From the NCBI RefSeq assembly GCF_001657485.1, contig NZ_LXFU01000045.1, forward strand, positions 112,962-176,961: a stretch of 64,000 nucleotides of DNA, in the 5' to 3' direction. This stretch comes from Rhizobium sp. WYCCWR10014. GTDB taxonomy: Bacteria > Pseudomonadota > Alphaproteobacteria > Rhizobiales > Rhizobiaceae. Under the pieces are notes generated by a model, which made no database searches, had not been told where the DNA came from, and worked only from the letters and a program-made list of their open reading frames with translations. Below, piece after piece: positions 16,828 to 25,599 of this stretch; position 1 is the stretch's first letter; every line of letters begins with the position of its first letter. Made by a program: the position numbers and the translations under genes.

Positions 16828-17787
16828 CTACCGCTTCCACTCCACCCAATCGCGCATCAGGCGGTGGGCGATCGCCCCTTTCGGCGGCGAGGCCCTGCCT
16901 GTCGCGCTTGGGCGTTCCAGCATCTCGATCGTTTCCTCGCGGGTGAACCAGCGGCAATCCTCCAGCTCGGTCTCGTCGCGGCTGATTTCGGTGGATTTCG
17001 CCTCGGCGTAACAGCCGATCATCAGTGAATGCGGCATCGGCCAGGGCTGCGAGGCGTGGTAGCGGATGCGGCCGGTACGGATGCCCGATTCCTCCAGCGT
17101 TTCGCGGCGCACGGCGTTCTCGATCGTCTCGCCGGGTTCGAGGAAGCCGGCAAGGCAGGAATACATGCCGGGCGCGAAATGCGGGCTGCGGCCGAGCAGG
17201 CAGAGGTCGCGCTGCTCGTCAACCGTCAGCATGATGACGACGGGGTCGGTGCGGGGGAAGATCATGTGCTCGCAGGCGGCGCAGACACGCTTGTAGCCGC
17301 CGATGTGGATTTCCATCGCCGAGCCGCAGCGGCCGCAGAAGCGGTTGTCGCCATTCCAGCGGATGAGGCTTGCGGCCTGGGCGAATTCGCCGAGCAACAC
17401 CTCGTCGATCAGCATTTCGCGAAATAGCGTGCGGCCGTCGGCGGGCTTGTACTGGCTGGTGAGGTCGTCGACGTCGATGCCGACGGGAACGGCAAGGCGC
17501 GGCTCGCCGCTCTTGCGGTAGCCGAGAAGTATGGTCTCGTCCCAATTCGGCTGCAATTCCTGCAGCTCGTAGCGGGCAAAGAGCGGATCGAGCACCTGGC
17601 CGTCATGCTTCAGCACCAGCTTATCTCCCGCGAAGGCGAAGATATGGGTGCCTTCCTTGGCCAGCGCCTTTTCGACGGACTGCTCGTCGCGATGCTCGGA
17701 ATCGCGGTTGAGATCGTTAGCGGCAAAGGCCGTGAGATTGCTGGGTTCCGGATGCGGCACATCCGAATCGAAAAGCGAATGACTCAT
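16828..17787 (-). CDS. nudC: NAD(H) pyrophosphatase / RNA decapping NudC
   Basis: A 319-residue Nudix hydrolase. After an N-terminal domain comes a four-cysteine zinc ribbon (CGRCG...CAACE, about residues 148-170). The Nudix box follows as GFLEPGETIENAVRRETLEESG, with the downstream SQPWPMPHSLM (SQPWPFPxS) motif specific to NADH pyrophosphatases. It hydrolyses NADH to NMNH and AMP and in other bacteria removes NAD caps from RNA. Its ATG overlaps the stop of the HIT gene by four bases (ATGA), so the two are coupled. Confidence 0.95.
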   Translation of the reverse strand: MSHSLFDSDVPHPEPSNLTAFAANDLNRDSEHRDEQSVEKALAKEGTHIFAFAGDKLVLKHDGQVLDPLFARYELQELQPNWDETILLGYRKSGEPRLAVPVGIDVDDLTSQYKPADGRTLFREMLIDEVLLGEFAQAASLIRWNGDNRFCGRCGSAMEIHIGGYKRVCAACEHMIFPRTDPVVIMLTVDEQRDLCLLGRSPHFAPGMYSCLAGFLEPGETIENAVRRETLEESGIRTGRIRYHASQPWPMPHSLMIGCYAEAKSTEISRDETELEDCRWFTREETIEMLERPSATGRASPPKGAIAHRLMRDWVEWKR

Positions 17788-18194
17788 GATGAAAGGGCTT
17801 CCCGCAGCTTCGCTATAAATTCGTCTCTCTTTCCGTCCTCGTAGGGCTCAGCGCGCCCGAAGCCCCAGACGGGACCCGGCCAGTTGGCATCGCCTTCGAA
17901 GCGGGCAATGATATGAACATGAAGCTGGCGGACGATATTGCCAAGAGCCCCGACATTGATTTTTGTCGCTCCGGTGATCTCCTTCAGCGCTTTAGCGACC
18001 AGCTCTGTTTCGAAGGCAAGCAGGACCTGGTCGAGCGGTGTCAGCTCGAAGATTTCGGTGATACCAGCCCGGCGCGGCACGAGAATGAGCCAGGGCCAGC
18101 GGGCATCCCTCGACAATCTCAGATCGCAGAGGCCGGTGACCATGATGCTGACGCTGTCGTTTTCCAGCCGAGGGTCGAGCGCGAAACCTTTCAA
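17784..18194 (-). CDS. HIT-family protein
   Basis: A 136-residue histidine triad protein. The active site is QLHVHIIAR (HxHxH with the last His replaced by Ala-Arg context, as in many alphaproteobacterial HIT-like proteins), followed by FEGDANWPGPVWG. The N-terminal LDPRLENDS...LCDLRLSRDARWPWLILVPR is typical of the rhizobial group. I choose the TTG at 18194, with GGAGG seven bases before it; starting at the first ATG (VTGLCDL) would remove conserved residues. The substrate is unknown; family members are nucleotide hydrolases or transferases. Coupled to nudC. Confidence 0.85.
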   Translation of the reverse strand: MKGFALDPRLENDSVSIMVTGLCDLRLSRDARWPWLILVPRRAGITEIFELTPLDQVLLAFETELVAKALKEITGATKINVGALGNIVRQLHVHIIARFEGDANWPGPVWGFGRAEPYEDGKRDEFIAKLREALSS

Positions 18195-18282
18195 AGGGCA
18201 TTCCTCCTGTCTTTTCCTACGACTAGCAGTTTTTTTGCATGTTGGCTTGCTTTTGATGACGATATTGCCGATATGTGCATCC

Positions 18283-18378
18283 GGGAGGTTGGTGGTGGAC
18301 GAGCCACTCGCCAACCGGGTCAGGTCCGGAAGGAAGCAGCCCTAACGAGCCCGGCACGGGTCATCGTGCCAGCCTCCC
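18283..18378 (+). ncRNA. ffs: Signal recognition particle RNA (4.5S, ffs)
   Basis: The conserved domain IV loop GGTCAGGTCCGGAAGGAAGC is present at 18317-18336. The outer stem GGGAGG (18283) pairs with CCTCCC (ending 18378), with the intermediate GAGCC/GGC helices. Length of about 96 nt fits the bacterial small SRP RNA. It lies 47 bp upstream of dnaX, a common rhizobial arrangement. Confidence 0.95.
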
Positions 18379-18425
18379 ACCTTCTCTCCACGAAGTGCCC
18401 GACAGTCCGGGCGACAAGCAGGGCG

Positions 18426-20303
18426 ATGAGCGACACCGAGCGACAATCAAAAGATGCCGCCTCGACGGGCACCGGATACCGAGTGCTGGCTCGCAAATAC
18501 CGCCCCAAGGATTTCACGGACCTGATGGTCGGCCAGGAGCCGATGGTCCGCACCCTCACCAACGCCTTCGAGACCGGTCGCATCGCGCAAGCCTACATGC
18601 TGACCGGCGTGCGCGGCGTCGGCAAGACGACGACGGCGCGCATCCTGGCGCGGGCGCTGAACTACAAGACATCAGAAATCGACAAGCCGACGATCGACCT
18701 TCGCACGCCCGGCGAGCACTGCCAGGCGATCATGGAAGGCCGGCATGTCGACGTGATCGAGATGGATGCCGCCTCCCATACCGGTATCGACGATATCCGC
18801 GAGATCATCGAGCAGGTGCGCTACCGGCCGGTTTCGGCGCGCTACAAGGTCTATATCATCGACGAAGTTCACATGCTGTCGACGCAGGCGTTCAACGGTC
18901 TGTTGAAGACGCTGGAAGAGCCGCCGGAGCATGTGAAGTTCATCTTCGCCACCACCGAAATCCGCAAGGTGCCGATCACCGTGCTGTCGCGCTGCCAGCG
19001 CTTCGACCTGCGCCGCATCAGTGCCTCCGATCTCGTCGGGCTGTTCACGACGATCGCTGCCAAGGAAGGCATCGAGGCGGAAGCCGACGCGCTGGCGATG
19101 ATCGCGCGTGCTGCCGAAGGCTCGGCGCGCGACGGCCTGTCGCTGCTCGACCAGGCGATCGCCCATGGCGCAGGCGTCGTGCAGGCGGAAGCCGTGCGCG
19201 GCATGCTCGGCCTTGCCGACCGCGCCCGGATCGTCGATCTCTTCCAGCACATCGTCAAAGGCGATGTGGCCGCAGCACTCGGCGAGTTCCAGAACCAATA
19301 CGAAGCCGGCGCCAATCCGGTGGTAGTGCTGACCGATCTTGCCGATTTCACCCATCTGGTGACGCGGCTGAAATATGTGCCGGATGCGGCAAACGATCCT
19401 TCGCTCAGCGAGGTCGAGCGCACCAAGGCGGCGGAATTTGCGAAGGGCGTTGCGGTGACGACGCTGTCGCGCATCTGGCAGATGCTGCTCAAGGGCATTC
19501 CGGAAACGGAAGGCTCGTCGCGGACGGCAGGGGCAGCCGAGATGGTGCTGATCCGGCTTGCGCATGCCGCACATTTGCCGGCGCCCGAGGATGCGGCGCG
19601 GCGGCTTGCCGAATTTTCCGGCGACAATGCCGGGACACGGCCCTCCTCTCCGCCGTCCGGCAATGGCGGCGGCAACGGAACACGGGTTCCCTATCAAAGC
19701 AGTGTCGCAGCGCGTGCCGCGGAAACCGCGCCGAGCCAGCCGCCGTCTTCCGCGCCGGTGGCGATGCTGCGTGCCGTGCCGAGCAGCCAGCCGGAGACAA
19801 TGGCTGTCGGGCGGATCGAGCCAAAACCGGCGGAAGCCCTGAAGCCGCTCGTCCCGGTCAATTCGGTCACTGATATCGTCAACCTCGCCACCGAGAAACG
19901 CGATCCGAAGCTGAAGGCGATGGTGCGCACCTTCCTGCGCCCCGTCCGGATCGAAGCTGGCCGGCTCGACGTCAGCCTGGCTCCCGGTGCGCCGACGACG
20001 CTGCTCAACGAGCTTGCCGTCAAGCTGAAGGAATGGACCGGCATCCACTGGATCGTCAGCCTCAGCCGCGACGAGGGCCTGCCGACGCTTGTCGAAGCGG
20101 AGGCCAGGACCCGGGAACAGCATGTGATCGACGCGCGCCAGGACCCTGACGTGGCGGCAATCCTTGCGCATTTTCCGGGTGCCAAGATCATCGACGTGCG
20201 CGTCCGGGCGCCCGAACCGGAGGAGGAAGGCGAGGCGACGCCGCCCGCCGCCGCCGAATCCGAGGAAGGTGACATCCTGCCCGGCGACGACATAGAATTC
20301 TAA
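18426..20303 (+). CDS. dnaX: DNA polymerase III subunits gamma/tau
   Basis: A 625-residue clamp-loader ATPase. VLARKYRPKDFTDLMVGQ opens the AAA+ domain, Walker A is GVRGVGKTTTARI, Walker B is IIDEVHM with the following STQAFNGLLKTLEEPP, and sensor 1 lies in FATTEIRKVP. The Zn-ribbon cysteines of E. coli DnaX are largely missing: the region reads ALNYKTSEIDKPT before a single GEHCQAIMEG. Domain III and a proline-rich linker follow, then the tau-specific C-terminus (about residues 480-625). Start ATG at 18426 follows GACAAGCAGGG; the open frame upstream overlaps the SRP RNA. ybaB follows 22 bp later. Confidence 0.95.
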   Translation: MSDTERQSKDAASTGTGYRVLARKYRPKDFTDLMVGQEPMVRTLTNAFETGRIAQAYMLTGVRGVGKTTTARILARALNYKTSEIDKPTIDLRTPGEHCQAIMEGRHVDVIEMDAASHTGIDDIREIIEQVRYRPVSARYKVYIIDEVHMLSTQAFNGLLKTLEEPPEHVKFIFATTEIRKVPITVLSRCQRFDLRRISASDLVGLFTTIAAKEGIEAEADALAMIARAAEGSARDGLSLLDQAIAHGAGVVQAEAVRGMLGLADRARIVDLFQHIVKGDVAAALGEFQNQYEAGANPVVVLTDLADFTHLVTRLKYVPDAANDPSLSEVERTKAAEFAKGVAVTTLSRIWQMLLKGIPETEGSSRTAGAAEMVLIRLAHAAHLPAPEDAARRLAEFSGDNAGTRPSSPPSGNGGGNGTRVPYQSSVAARAAETAPSQPPSSAPVAMLRAVPSSQPETMAVGRIEPKPAEALKPLVPVNSVTDIVNLATEKRDPKLKAMVRTFLRPVRIEAGRLDVSLAPGAPTTLLNELAVKLKEWTGIHWIVSLSRDEGLPTLVEAEARTREQHVIDARQDPDVAAILAHFPGAKIIDVRVRAPEPEEEGEATPPAAAESEEGDILPGDDIEF

Positions 20304-20325
20304 AGTTTCAACAAGGAGCGAGACG

Positions 20326-20649
20326 ATGCGCGACATCATGGGCATGATGGGCAAAGTCAAGGAAATGCAGGCCAAGATGGAGCAGATGCAGGCGGAGATC
20401 GCCGAGCTCACGGCCGAAGGCAAGGCGGGCGGCGGTCTCGTCGCCGTCGTCATATCAGGCAAGGGCGAGCTGAAGAGCCTGAAGATCGATCCGTCGCTGT
20501 TCAAGGAAGACGATGTCGAGATCCTCGAGGACCTGATCGTCGCCGCCCACAAGGACGCCAAGGACAAGGCCGAGGCACTCGCCGCCGAAAAGACCAAGGC
20601 GCTGACGGCAGGCCTGCCGATCCCGCCAGGCTTCAAGCTGCCGTTCTGA
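20326..20649 (+). CDS. Nucleoid-associated protein YbaB/EbfC
   Basis: A 107-residue YbaB-family protein. It opens with the methionine-rich helix MMGKVKEMQAKMEQMQAEIAE, then the beta-sheet region GGGLVAVVISGKGELKSLKIDPSL and the C-terminal helix ending in a Gly-Leu-Pro-rich tail. It forms a dimer that binds DNA. The dnaX-ybaB-recR order is classic; here recR is separated by a MOSC gene on the other strand. The ribosome-binding site AAGGAG is 8 bases before the ATG. Confidence 0.94.
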   Translation: MRDIMGMMGKVKEMQAKMEQMQAEIAELTAEGKAGGGLVAVVISGKGELKSLKIDPSLFKEDDVEILEDLIVAAHKDAKDKAEALAAEKTKALTAGLPIPPGFKLPF

Positions 20650-20676
20650 GGCGGCCCACATATCAAGGTGTGTGAT

Positions 20677-21306
20677 CTAGTGCGCTTCGTCGGCTTGGGA
20701 TTCCAGCATGGCCCGAAGCTTGTAGTGAATTGGGGCCGCTAGATATCGCGCCCGGTGTGCGCCCTGAAGCCTTCGGCCGAAGGTCTCCATTAGCTCGGGC
20801 ATCGTAATCTTGTCTCCCGAAAAAGACGTGTATTCCATCGGCATCCCGGGCTCGACCACGCCGCCCCGGATGACGCGGCAATAGATGCCCGGACGGGCGG
20901 CGGCGGTGTAGCGTTTGACGAATTTCGGATCGGCCATCCTGGCGGCGAAGGTGGCGCAGGGCATACGGCATGCCGTGACCTCGAGGATGAGATCGCCGGC
21001 GGCGAAGCGGTCACCGACGGCGACGTCGCGATTGTCCAGATCCGATATCACCATGTTCTCGCCGAAAGTACCGGCCTCGTAGGGTCGGCCTAGTTGCTGC
21101 GCCCACCAGTCGAGCGTCAGCGATCCCTCGACATAGACCGCCTGGTCGACGCCGCCATGGTGTTTGCGGTTGCAGATCGCATCGCCGACAAGACCTTCGG
21201 CGTCGATCATCACCGCGCCGTTGACGGCGTGTTTGAAGATGCCGGTCTTGTAGCTCTTGCCCGGCAGTCTTTCTGGATTGCCGGTGCACAAGGCCAGGAT
21301 TTTCAT
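20677..21306 (-). CDS. MOSC-domain protein
   Basis: A 209-residue protein with a MOSC domain. Recognisable elements are GLVGDAICNRKHHGGVDQAVYVEG near the N-terminus, GTFGENMVIS, VGDRFAAGDLILEVTACRMPC with the conserved Cys, and the C-terminal VEPGMPMEY region. MOSC proteins handle molybdenum cofactor-bound sulfur or reduce N-hydroxylated compounds (YiiM-like). The length and motif order fit YiiM better than the cofactor sulfurase C-terminus. It interrupts the usual dnaX-ybaB-recR order, on the opposite strand, and is divergent from recR. Confidence 0.87.
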   Translation of the reverse strand: MKILALCTGNPERLPGKSYKTGIFKHAVNGAVMIDAEGLVGDAICNRKHHGGVDQAVYVEGSLTLDWWAQQLGRPYEAGTFGENMVISDLDNRDVAVGDRFAAGDLILEVTACRMPCATFAARMADPKFVKRYTAAARPGIYCRVIRGGVVEPGMPMEYTSFSGDKITMPELMETFGRRLQGAHRARYLAAPIHYKLRAMLESQADEAH

Positions 21307-21363
21307 GGGATGGGCGATCCTTCAGCGATTCCGTTTTCGTTCCATATCAGTTAAGAACGGCGC

Positions 21364-21969
21364 ATGGCAAAACGAGTCACCGGACCCGAAATCGAAAAAC
21401 TCATCCAGCTTCTGGCGAAGGTGCCGGGCCTCGGGCCGCGCTCAGCGCGCCGGGCGGCACTGCATCTGATCAAGAAGAAGGACCAGCTGCTCGGCCCGCT
21501 GTCGAATGCGATGGGCGAGGCCTATGACAAGGTGAAGATCTGCTCGCGCTGCGGCAATGTCGATACGGTCGATCCCTGCATTGTCTGCACCGACACGCAA
21601 CGCGATCAATCCGTCATCATCGTCGTCGAGGACGTATCGGATCTCTGGGCGCTGGAACGGGCAGGCGCGATGAACGCCGCCTATCACGTGCTCGGCGGCA
21701 CGCTGTCGCCGCTCGACGGGGTCGGTCCTGACGATCTCAACATTCGCGGCCTGATCGACCGGGTCGGCGAAGGCGGCATCCGGGAACTGATCATCGCGGT
21801 CAATGCCACCGTCGAGGGACAGACGACGGCGCATTACATCACCGACCAGCTGCAGGGGCTCGACGTGAAGATCACGCGGCTGGCGCATGGCGTGCCCGTC
21901 GGCGGCGAGCTCGACTATCTCGACGAGGGCACGCTTGCGGCCGCGCTTCGAGCGCGGACGGCGATATGA
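21364..21969 (+). CDS. recR: Recombination mediator RecR
   Basis: A 201-residue RecR. The N-terminal helix-hairpin-helix is LIQLLAKVPGLGPRSARRAAL; a zinc finger CSRCGNVDTVDPCIVC (four Cys) is at about residues 60-75. The Toprim domain has VIIVVEDVSDLWALERAG and YHVLGGTLSPLDGVGPDDLNI, and the C-terminal Walker-B-like segment holds THYxxD-type residues. It forms a clamp and with RecF/RecO helps load RecA at gaps. The lytic transglycosylase gene begins within bases of its stop. Confidence 0.96.
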   Translation: MAKRVTGPEIEKLIQLLAKVPGLGPRSARRAALHLIKKKDQLLGPLSNAMGEAYDKVKICSRCGNVDTVDPCIVCTDTQRDQSVIIVVEDVSDLWALERAGAMNAAYHVLGGTLSPLDGVGPDDLNIRGLIDRVGEGGIRELIIAVNATVEGQTTAHYITDQLQGLDVKITRLAHGVPVGGELDYLDEGTLAAALRARTAI

Positions 21970-21980
21970 GAGGTTTTCAT

Positions 21981-23240
21981 ATGCTGAAAGATGGTCCACG
22001 GCGGCTGCGGACATTCGCACTCGCTTTAACGGCAGCTCTCCTGCCCCTCTCCTGTTACGCGGCCCCTTCAAAAGCCGAGGTCGAGGTGCAGTTCGAAAAA
22101 TGGGTGCAGGCCGACCTCTGGCCGGAGGCGAAGGCGAACGGCATTTCGGAGAAGGTCTTTCAAGCCGCTTTCTCCGGCATCACGCTGAACTGGAACTTGC
22201 CCGATCTTGCGCCGCCCGGTTTCCCGCCGCCGAAGGAGCAGAAGCAGACGCAGGCCGAATTTTCCTCGCCCGCTCCCTATTTCAACGAGGAGCAGTTGAA
22301 GAAGCTTGCCGCAACGGGACGCGGCTTTGCCGCCCAATACGGCTCGACGCTGAAGCGGATCGAAAAGACCTATGGTGTGCCGGGCTCGATCGTGCTGGCC
22401 ATCTGGGGCCGGGAGACGGGCTTCGGTGCGGCGAAGATCCCGAATTCGGCGATCGAGGTGCTGGCGACCAAAGCCTTCATGTCGACGCGCAAGGAGATGT
22501 TCCGCACCGAGCTGGTGGCCGCACTCCATATTCTCGACGGCGGCGACGTCACACCGGCCAACTTCAAGGGTTCGTGGGCGGGCGCACTCGGCCAGCCGCA
22601 ATTCATGCCGACCAGCTATCTAAAATATGCCGTGGATTTCGATGGCGACGGTCACCGCAATATCTGGACCTCGGTGCCCGATACGCTCGCCTCGATCGCC
22701 AATTACCTGGTCAAGAAAGGCTGGCAACGCGACCGCGACTGGGGCTTCGAGGTGTCGATACCCGAAGCGGTCTCCTGCGCGCAGGAAGGACCCGATCTGG
22801 CAAAACCGCTGTCGCACTGGGCCTCGCTCGGCATCGACCGCATCTCCGGCAAGGGCTTTCCCTCCGGCGAGATGAAGGCTGAGGGCATGATGCTGGTTCC
22901 GGCGGGCCGCGACGGACCGGAATTCATCGTCACCCCGAATTTCTACATCATCAAGGAATACAATAATTCCGATCTCTACGCGCTCTATATCGGCAACCTC
23001 GCCGACCGGATCGCCTATAATGGCGGCGCCTTCCAGGGCAGATGGGGCGATGTCGGCAAGATGCTGCGCTCGGACGTCGCCGCCATGCAGAAGGCGCTGG
23101 AACGGCAAGGCTATGATGTCGGCGGCTCCGACGGTCTGCCGGGCTACAAGACGCGGCGTTCGATCGGCCAGTGGCAGGCAAAGAACGGCATGAAGCCGAC
23201 ATGTTTTCCCGAGGCGACGATGAAGGGCAAGCTGAAGTAG
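21981..23240 (+). CDS. Lytic murein transglycosylase (MltB-type, SLT_2 + peptidoglycan-binding)
   Basis: A 419-residue periplasmic enzyme with a signal peptide (LRTFALALTAALLPLSCYAAPS). The catalytic domain resembles MltB/SLT_2: SIVLAIWGRETGFGAA contains the catalytic Glu, followed by GSWAGALGQPQFMPTSYLKYAVDFDGDG. A C-terminal peptidoglycan-binding domain of the PG_binding_1 type occupies about residues 360-415 (AAMQKALERQGYDVGGSDGLPG). It cleaves glycan strands to form anhydromuropeptides. I use the ATG at 21981 because GAGAGG is 7 bases before it; an ATG at 21966 overlapping the recR stop would add five residues. Confidence 0.92.
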   Translation: MLKDGPRRLRTFALALTAALLPLSCYAAPSKAEVEVQFEKWVQADLWPEAKANGISEKVFQAAFSGITLNWNLPDLAPPGFPPPKEQKQTQAEFSSPAPYFNEEQLKKLAATGRGFAAQYGSTLKRIEKTYGVPGSIVLAIWGRETGFGAAKIPNSAIEVLATKAFMSTRKEMFRTELVAALHILDGGDVTPANFKGSWAGALGQPQFMPTSYLKYAVDFDGDGHRNIWTSVPDTLASIANYLVKKGWQRDRDWGFEVSIPEAVSCAQEGPDLAKPLSHWASLGIDRISGKGFPSGEMKAEGMMLVPAGRDGPEFIVTPNFYIIKEYNNSDLYALYIGNLADRIAYNGGAFQGRWGDVGKMLRSDVAAMQKALERQGYDVGGSDGLPGYKTRRSIGQWQAKNGMKPTCFPEATMKGKLK

Positions 23241-23246
23241 GCGGCT

Positions 23247-23700
23247 TTAGAGACTGCGTTTCAAACCTTCATGGCTGGCGACGAAACCGAGCTTCTCGTA
23301 GAAGCGGATCGCATCCCCCCGCGTCTTGTCCGATGTCAGCTGCACGAGGCCGCAGCCGCGCTCGGCGCATTGGGCGATCGCCCATTCGATGAAGTGCGCG
23401 CCGAGGCCGGAGCCGCGAAGATCGCTTGCGACACGCACGCTTTCGATCTGGCCGCGACATGCCCGTCCTCGAAAGGCCGGGAACAAAACTCAGCTGCAGA
23501 CAGCCGACGACCCGATCGGCCGCATCGGTTGCGACGGCCAGAAGCTGATTGGCGTCCGCCTCGATCGCGGCAAAGGCCGAGAGGTAACGCGCGTCGACGG
23601 GATCCGAAACGATCTCCCTGCTGCCGCCAAGATCGTCATCGGCCAGAAGCCGGACGATGGCAGAAAGATCGGATTGGCGGGCGAGCCTCAATCTATACAT
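23247..23700 (-). pseudogene. GNAT acetyltransferase with frameshift
   Basis: The N-terminal part (RLRLARQSDLSAIVRLLADDD... VVGCLQLSFVPGLSRTGM) and the C-terminal part (RGQIESVRVASDLRGSGLG... FYEKLGFVASHEGLKRSL) of one GNAT protein lie in two different frames. They join near 23456-23462, where GM should continue with a Trp-Arg-Gly-Gln pattern usual in the family. A loss of two bases or gain of one explains it. The acetyl-CoA motif RGSGLG and the C-terminal FYEKLGF are intact, so the disruption is recent or a sequencing error. Total length would be about 150 residues. It converges with the transglycosylase gene. Confidence 0.75.
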
Positions 23701-23721
23701 GCCTGATCTCTGCATATGGTC

Positions 23722-25353
23722 TCAATGATGCAGATCGATCGGCGCCTTGTGGAAGACGTCGTCGCCCGGCGGAATGGCCTGGCGTTCGATCATGCGGTGG
23801 ACATGCAGCGGACCTTCGCCGCGGTGAAGCGCACGCAGCCTGTCGGTATTTTCGGCATCGGCCTGCGTGCGCCGCTGGTTGTGTCTAATGTATTCGACCC
23901 AGGTCGGCGTATGGTAGGTTTCCGTCCAAAGGCTGGGATTTTCGAGATCACGCATCAGAGCCCAGTTGCGGGCGCCGTCGCGGATGCGGATACGGCGGCG
24001 TTCGCCCATCAATTCCATGAACTCGGCAAGGTCCTCATCTCCGATCTCGTAATCGACCTGGATGACGATCGGGCCGCTGCGCGGCGTGATGTCGAGACTG
24101 AGGGCCGGTTCGGTGAAGCGGTTCAGCGGGTCGAGATTGAGCGAGGCGAAGGCCGGCATCGAAAAGCGCAGGCCGATCGCGATGCCGAGCAGCATGACGA
24201 CGGATGACATCAGCAGCGCATCGGCAACGCCATAGCGATCGGCGGCAACACCCCACAGCCAGCTGCCGCCGGCGATGCCGCCGAAGGTGACGGTCTGATA
24301 AAGCGACAGCGCCCGGCCGACCACCCAGCGCGGCGTCGAAAGCTGGACGATGGTGTTGAACAGCGAAAGTGCGGAGACCCAGCAGGCGCCGGAAACGAGC
24401 AGCCCGGCTGAGGTGAGGACGGCACTCGGGCTGAAGGCGGCGATAACAGCACTCAGTGCAAAGCCGGCAAAGGAGAGACGGATGATCATCTCGCTGGAAA
24501 GCACCTGGCGAAGCCTGGCATTCAGCACCGCGCCGCCGATCGCGCCGATGCCGAAGGCACCGAGCATGAAACCATAGGTTAACGGCCCGCCGGCAACGAG
24601 ATCGATCGCAACGACCGGCAGCAGCGCCAGGATCGAGCTGGCGCCGATGCCGAAGAGCAGCCCTCTGACGAGGACCTTTTCGAGATTGGGCGACATCGAG
24701 ACATAGCGCAGGCCGGCAAAGATGGCGCTGCCGAGCGCCTCGCGCGGCAGGGTCGAGACGGGCGCGGCTGGCCGCCAGCGCAGCAGGGCATAGATCAAGG
24801 CGAAGTAACTCAGCGTATTCACTGCGAAGGCCGCGGCCGCGCCGGCAGCCGCGACGATGACGCCGCCGATTGCCGGGCCGACGCTGCGGGTGATGTTGAA
24901 ACCCATGCTGTTCAACGTGACCGCGGCCGGCAGATCGGCGCGCGGCACCATGTCGCCGACCGAGGCCTGCCAGGAGGGATTGTTGAGCGCGGTGCCGCAG
25001 CCGATCAGGAAGGTGAAGAAGAGCAGCAGCCAGGGCGTGATCCAGCCGAGAAGGGCTGAGGCCGTCAGCAGCGCCGAGACGGTGAGCATCATGCACTGCG
25101 CCGTCAGCATGACCCGGCGGCGGTCATAATTGTCGGCCAGCGCACCCGATATCAGCGAAAACAGCATGATCGGCAGCGCCGTCGAGGTCTGCACCAGTGC
25201 GACCATGTCCTCCGATGCGGTGATCGTCGTCATCATCCAGGCAGCGCCGACCGCCTGGATCAGGCCGCCGAAATTCGAAGAAAGGCTCGCAAACCAGATG
25301 GTGCGGTAGGTATCATGCCGCAAAGGCGCCAATGTCGACGAAGTGTAGGCCAC
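23722..25353 (-). CDS. MFS transporter with C-terminal soluble domain (MFS_3 / enterobactin-exporter type)
   Basis: A 543-residue membrane protein with about 12 hydrophobic segments in the first 410 residues (FASLSSNFGGLIQAVGAAWMM at the first helix; DNYDRRRVMLTAQ as the loop 2-3 motif A). A soluble tail of about 130 residues follows, including SLDITPRSGPIVIQVDYEIG and TYHTPTWVEYIRHNQRRT. This layout is seen in MFS_3 family members, whose tail resembles a small ferredoxin-like domain. The substrate is unknown. I choose the GTG at 25353 (after GGGAGAAATC) because the frame upstream has no family features. Confidence 0.85.
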   Translation of the reverse strand: MAYTSSTLAPLRHDTYRTIWFASLSSNFGGLIQAVGAAWMMTTITASEDMVALVQTSTALPIMLFSLISGALADNYDRRRVMLTAQCMMLTVSALLTASALLGWITPWLLLFFTFLIGCGTALNNPSWQASVGDMVPRADLPAAVTLNSMGFNITRSVGPAIGGVIVAAAGAAAAFAVNTLSYFALIYALLRWRPAAPVSTLPREALGSAIFAGLRYVSMSPNLEKVLVRGLLFGIGASSILALLPVVAIDLVAGGPLTYGFMLGAFGIGAIGGAVLNARLRQVLSSEMIIRLSFAGFALSAVIAAFSPSAVLTSAGLLVSGACWVSALSLFNTIVQLSTPRWVVGRALSLYQTVTFGGIAGGSWLWGVAADRYGVADALLMSSVVMLLGIAIGLRFSMPAFASLNLDPLNRFTEPALSLDITPRSGPIVIQVDYEIGDEDLAEFMELMGERRRIRIRDGARNWALMRDLENPSLWTETYHTPTWVEYIRHNQRRTQADAENTDRLRALHRGEGPLHVHRMIERQAIPPGDDVFHKAPIDLHH

Positions 25354-25466
25354 GATTTCTCCCGCTTTTGTTATTGCGCGCCAACGGCAATATATGCGCA
25401 AGACCGGCGCTGGCCATAGGCCTCATCACGTCGCCGGAAGCGAATTGGCCGAATCGGTCGCAGACC

Positions 25467-25495
25467 TTGCAATTTCGGAAAAACCCGACTATATG
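25467..25495 (+). promoter_or_regulatory. Probable sigma-70 promoter of the rimP-nusA-infB operon
   Basis: TTGCAA at 25467-25472 and TATATG at 25490-25495 with a 17-base spacer, 105 bases upstream of the chosen rimP start. Transcription would begin near 25502 and meet the hairpin at 25522. Confidence 0.6.
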
Positions 25496-25521
25496 CCTCT
25501 CAAATTCTTGATCGCTTGATG

Positions 25522-25552
25522 AAGAGTGGGCCGCAAGGACCCGCTCTTTTTT
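25522..25552 (+). terminator. Intrinsic terminator in the rimP leader (attenuator candidate)
   Basis: GAGTGGG and CCCGCTC form a 7-bp stem with one G-U pair around a 9-base loop, followed by six T. It lies between the predicted promoter and rimP, so part of the transcripts should end about 50 nt after initiation. Confidence 0.75.
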
Positions 25553-25599
25553 ATTAGCGCGATCGCCGAAAAAGCATGAAATTGCGAGGAGCGCACCGC

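Noticed and set aside
17913..18425. Upstream extension of dnaX in the same frame
   Set aside because: The extension overlaps the SRP RNA and the HIT gene; family similarity begins only after the ATG at 18426.
18426..20303. Programmed frameshift in dnaX (gamma form)
   Set aside because: I saw no A-rich slippery heptamer with a downstream stem comparable to the E. coli signal.
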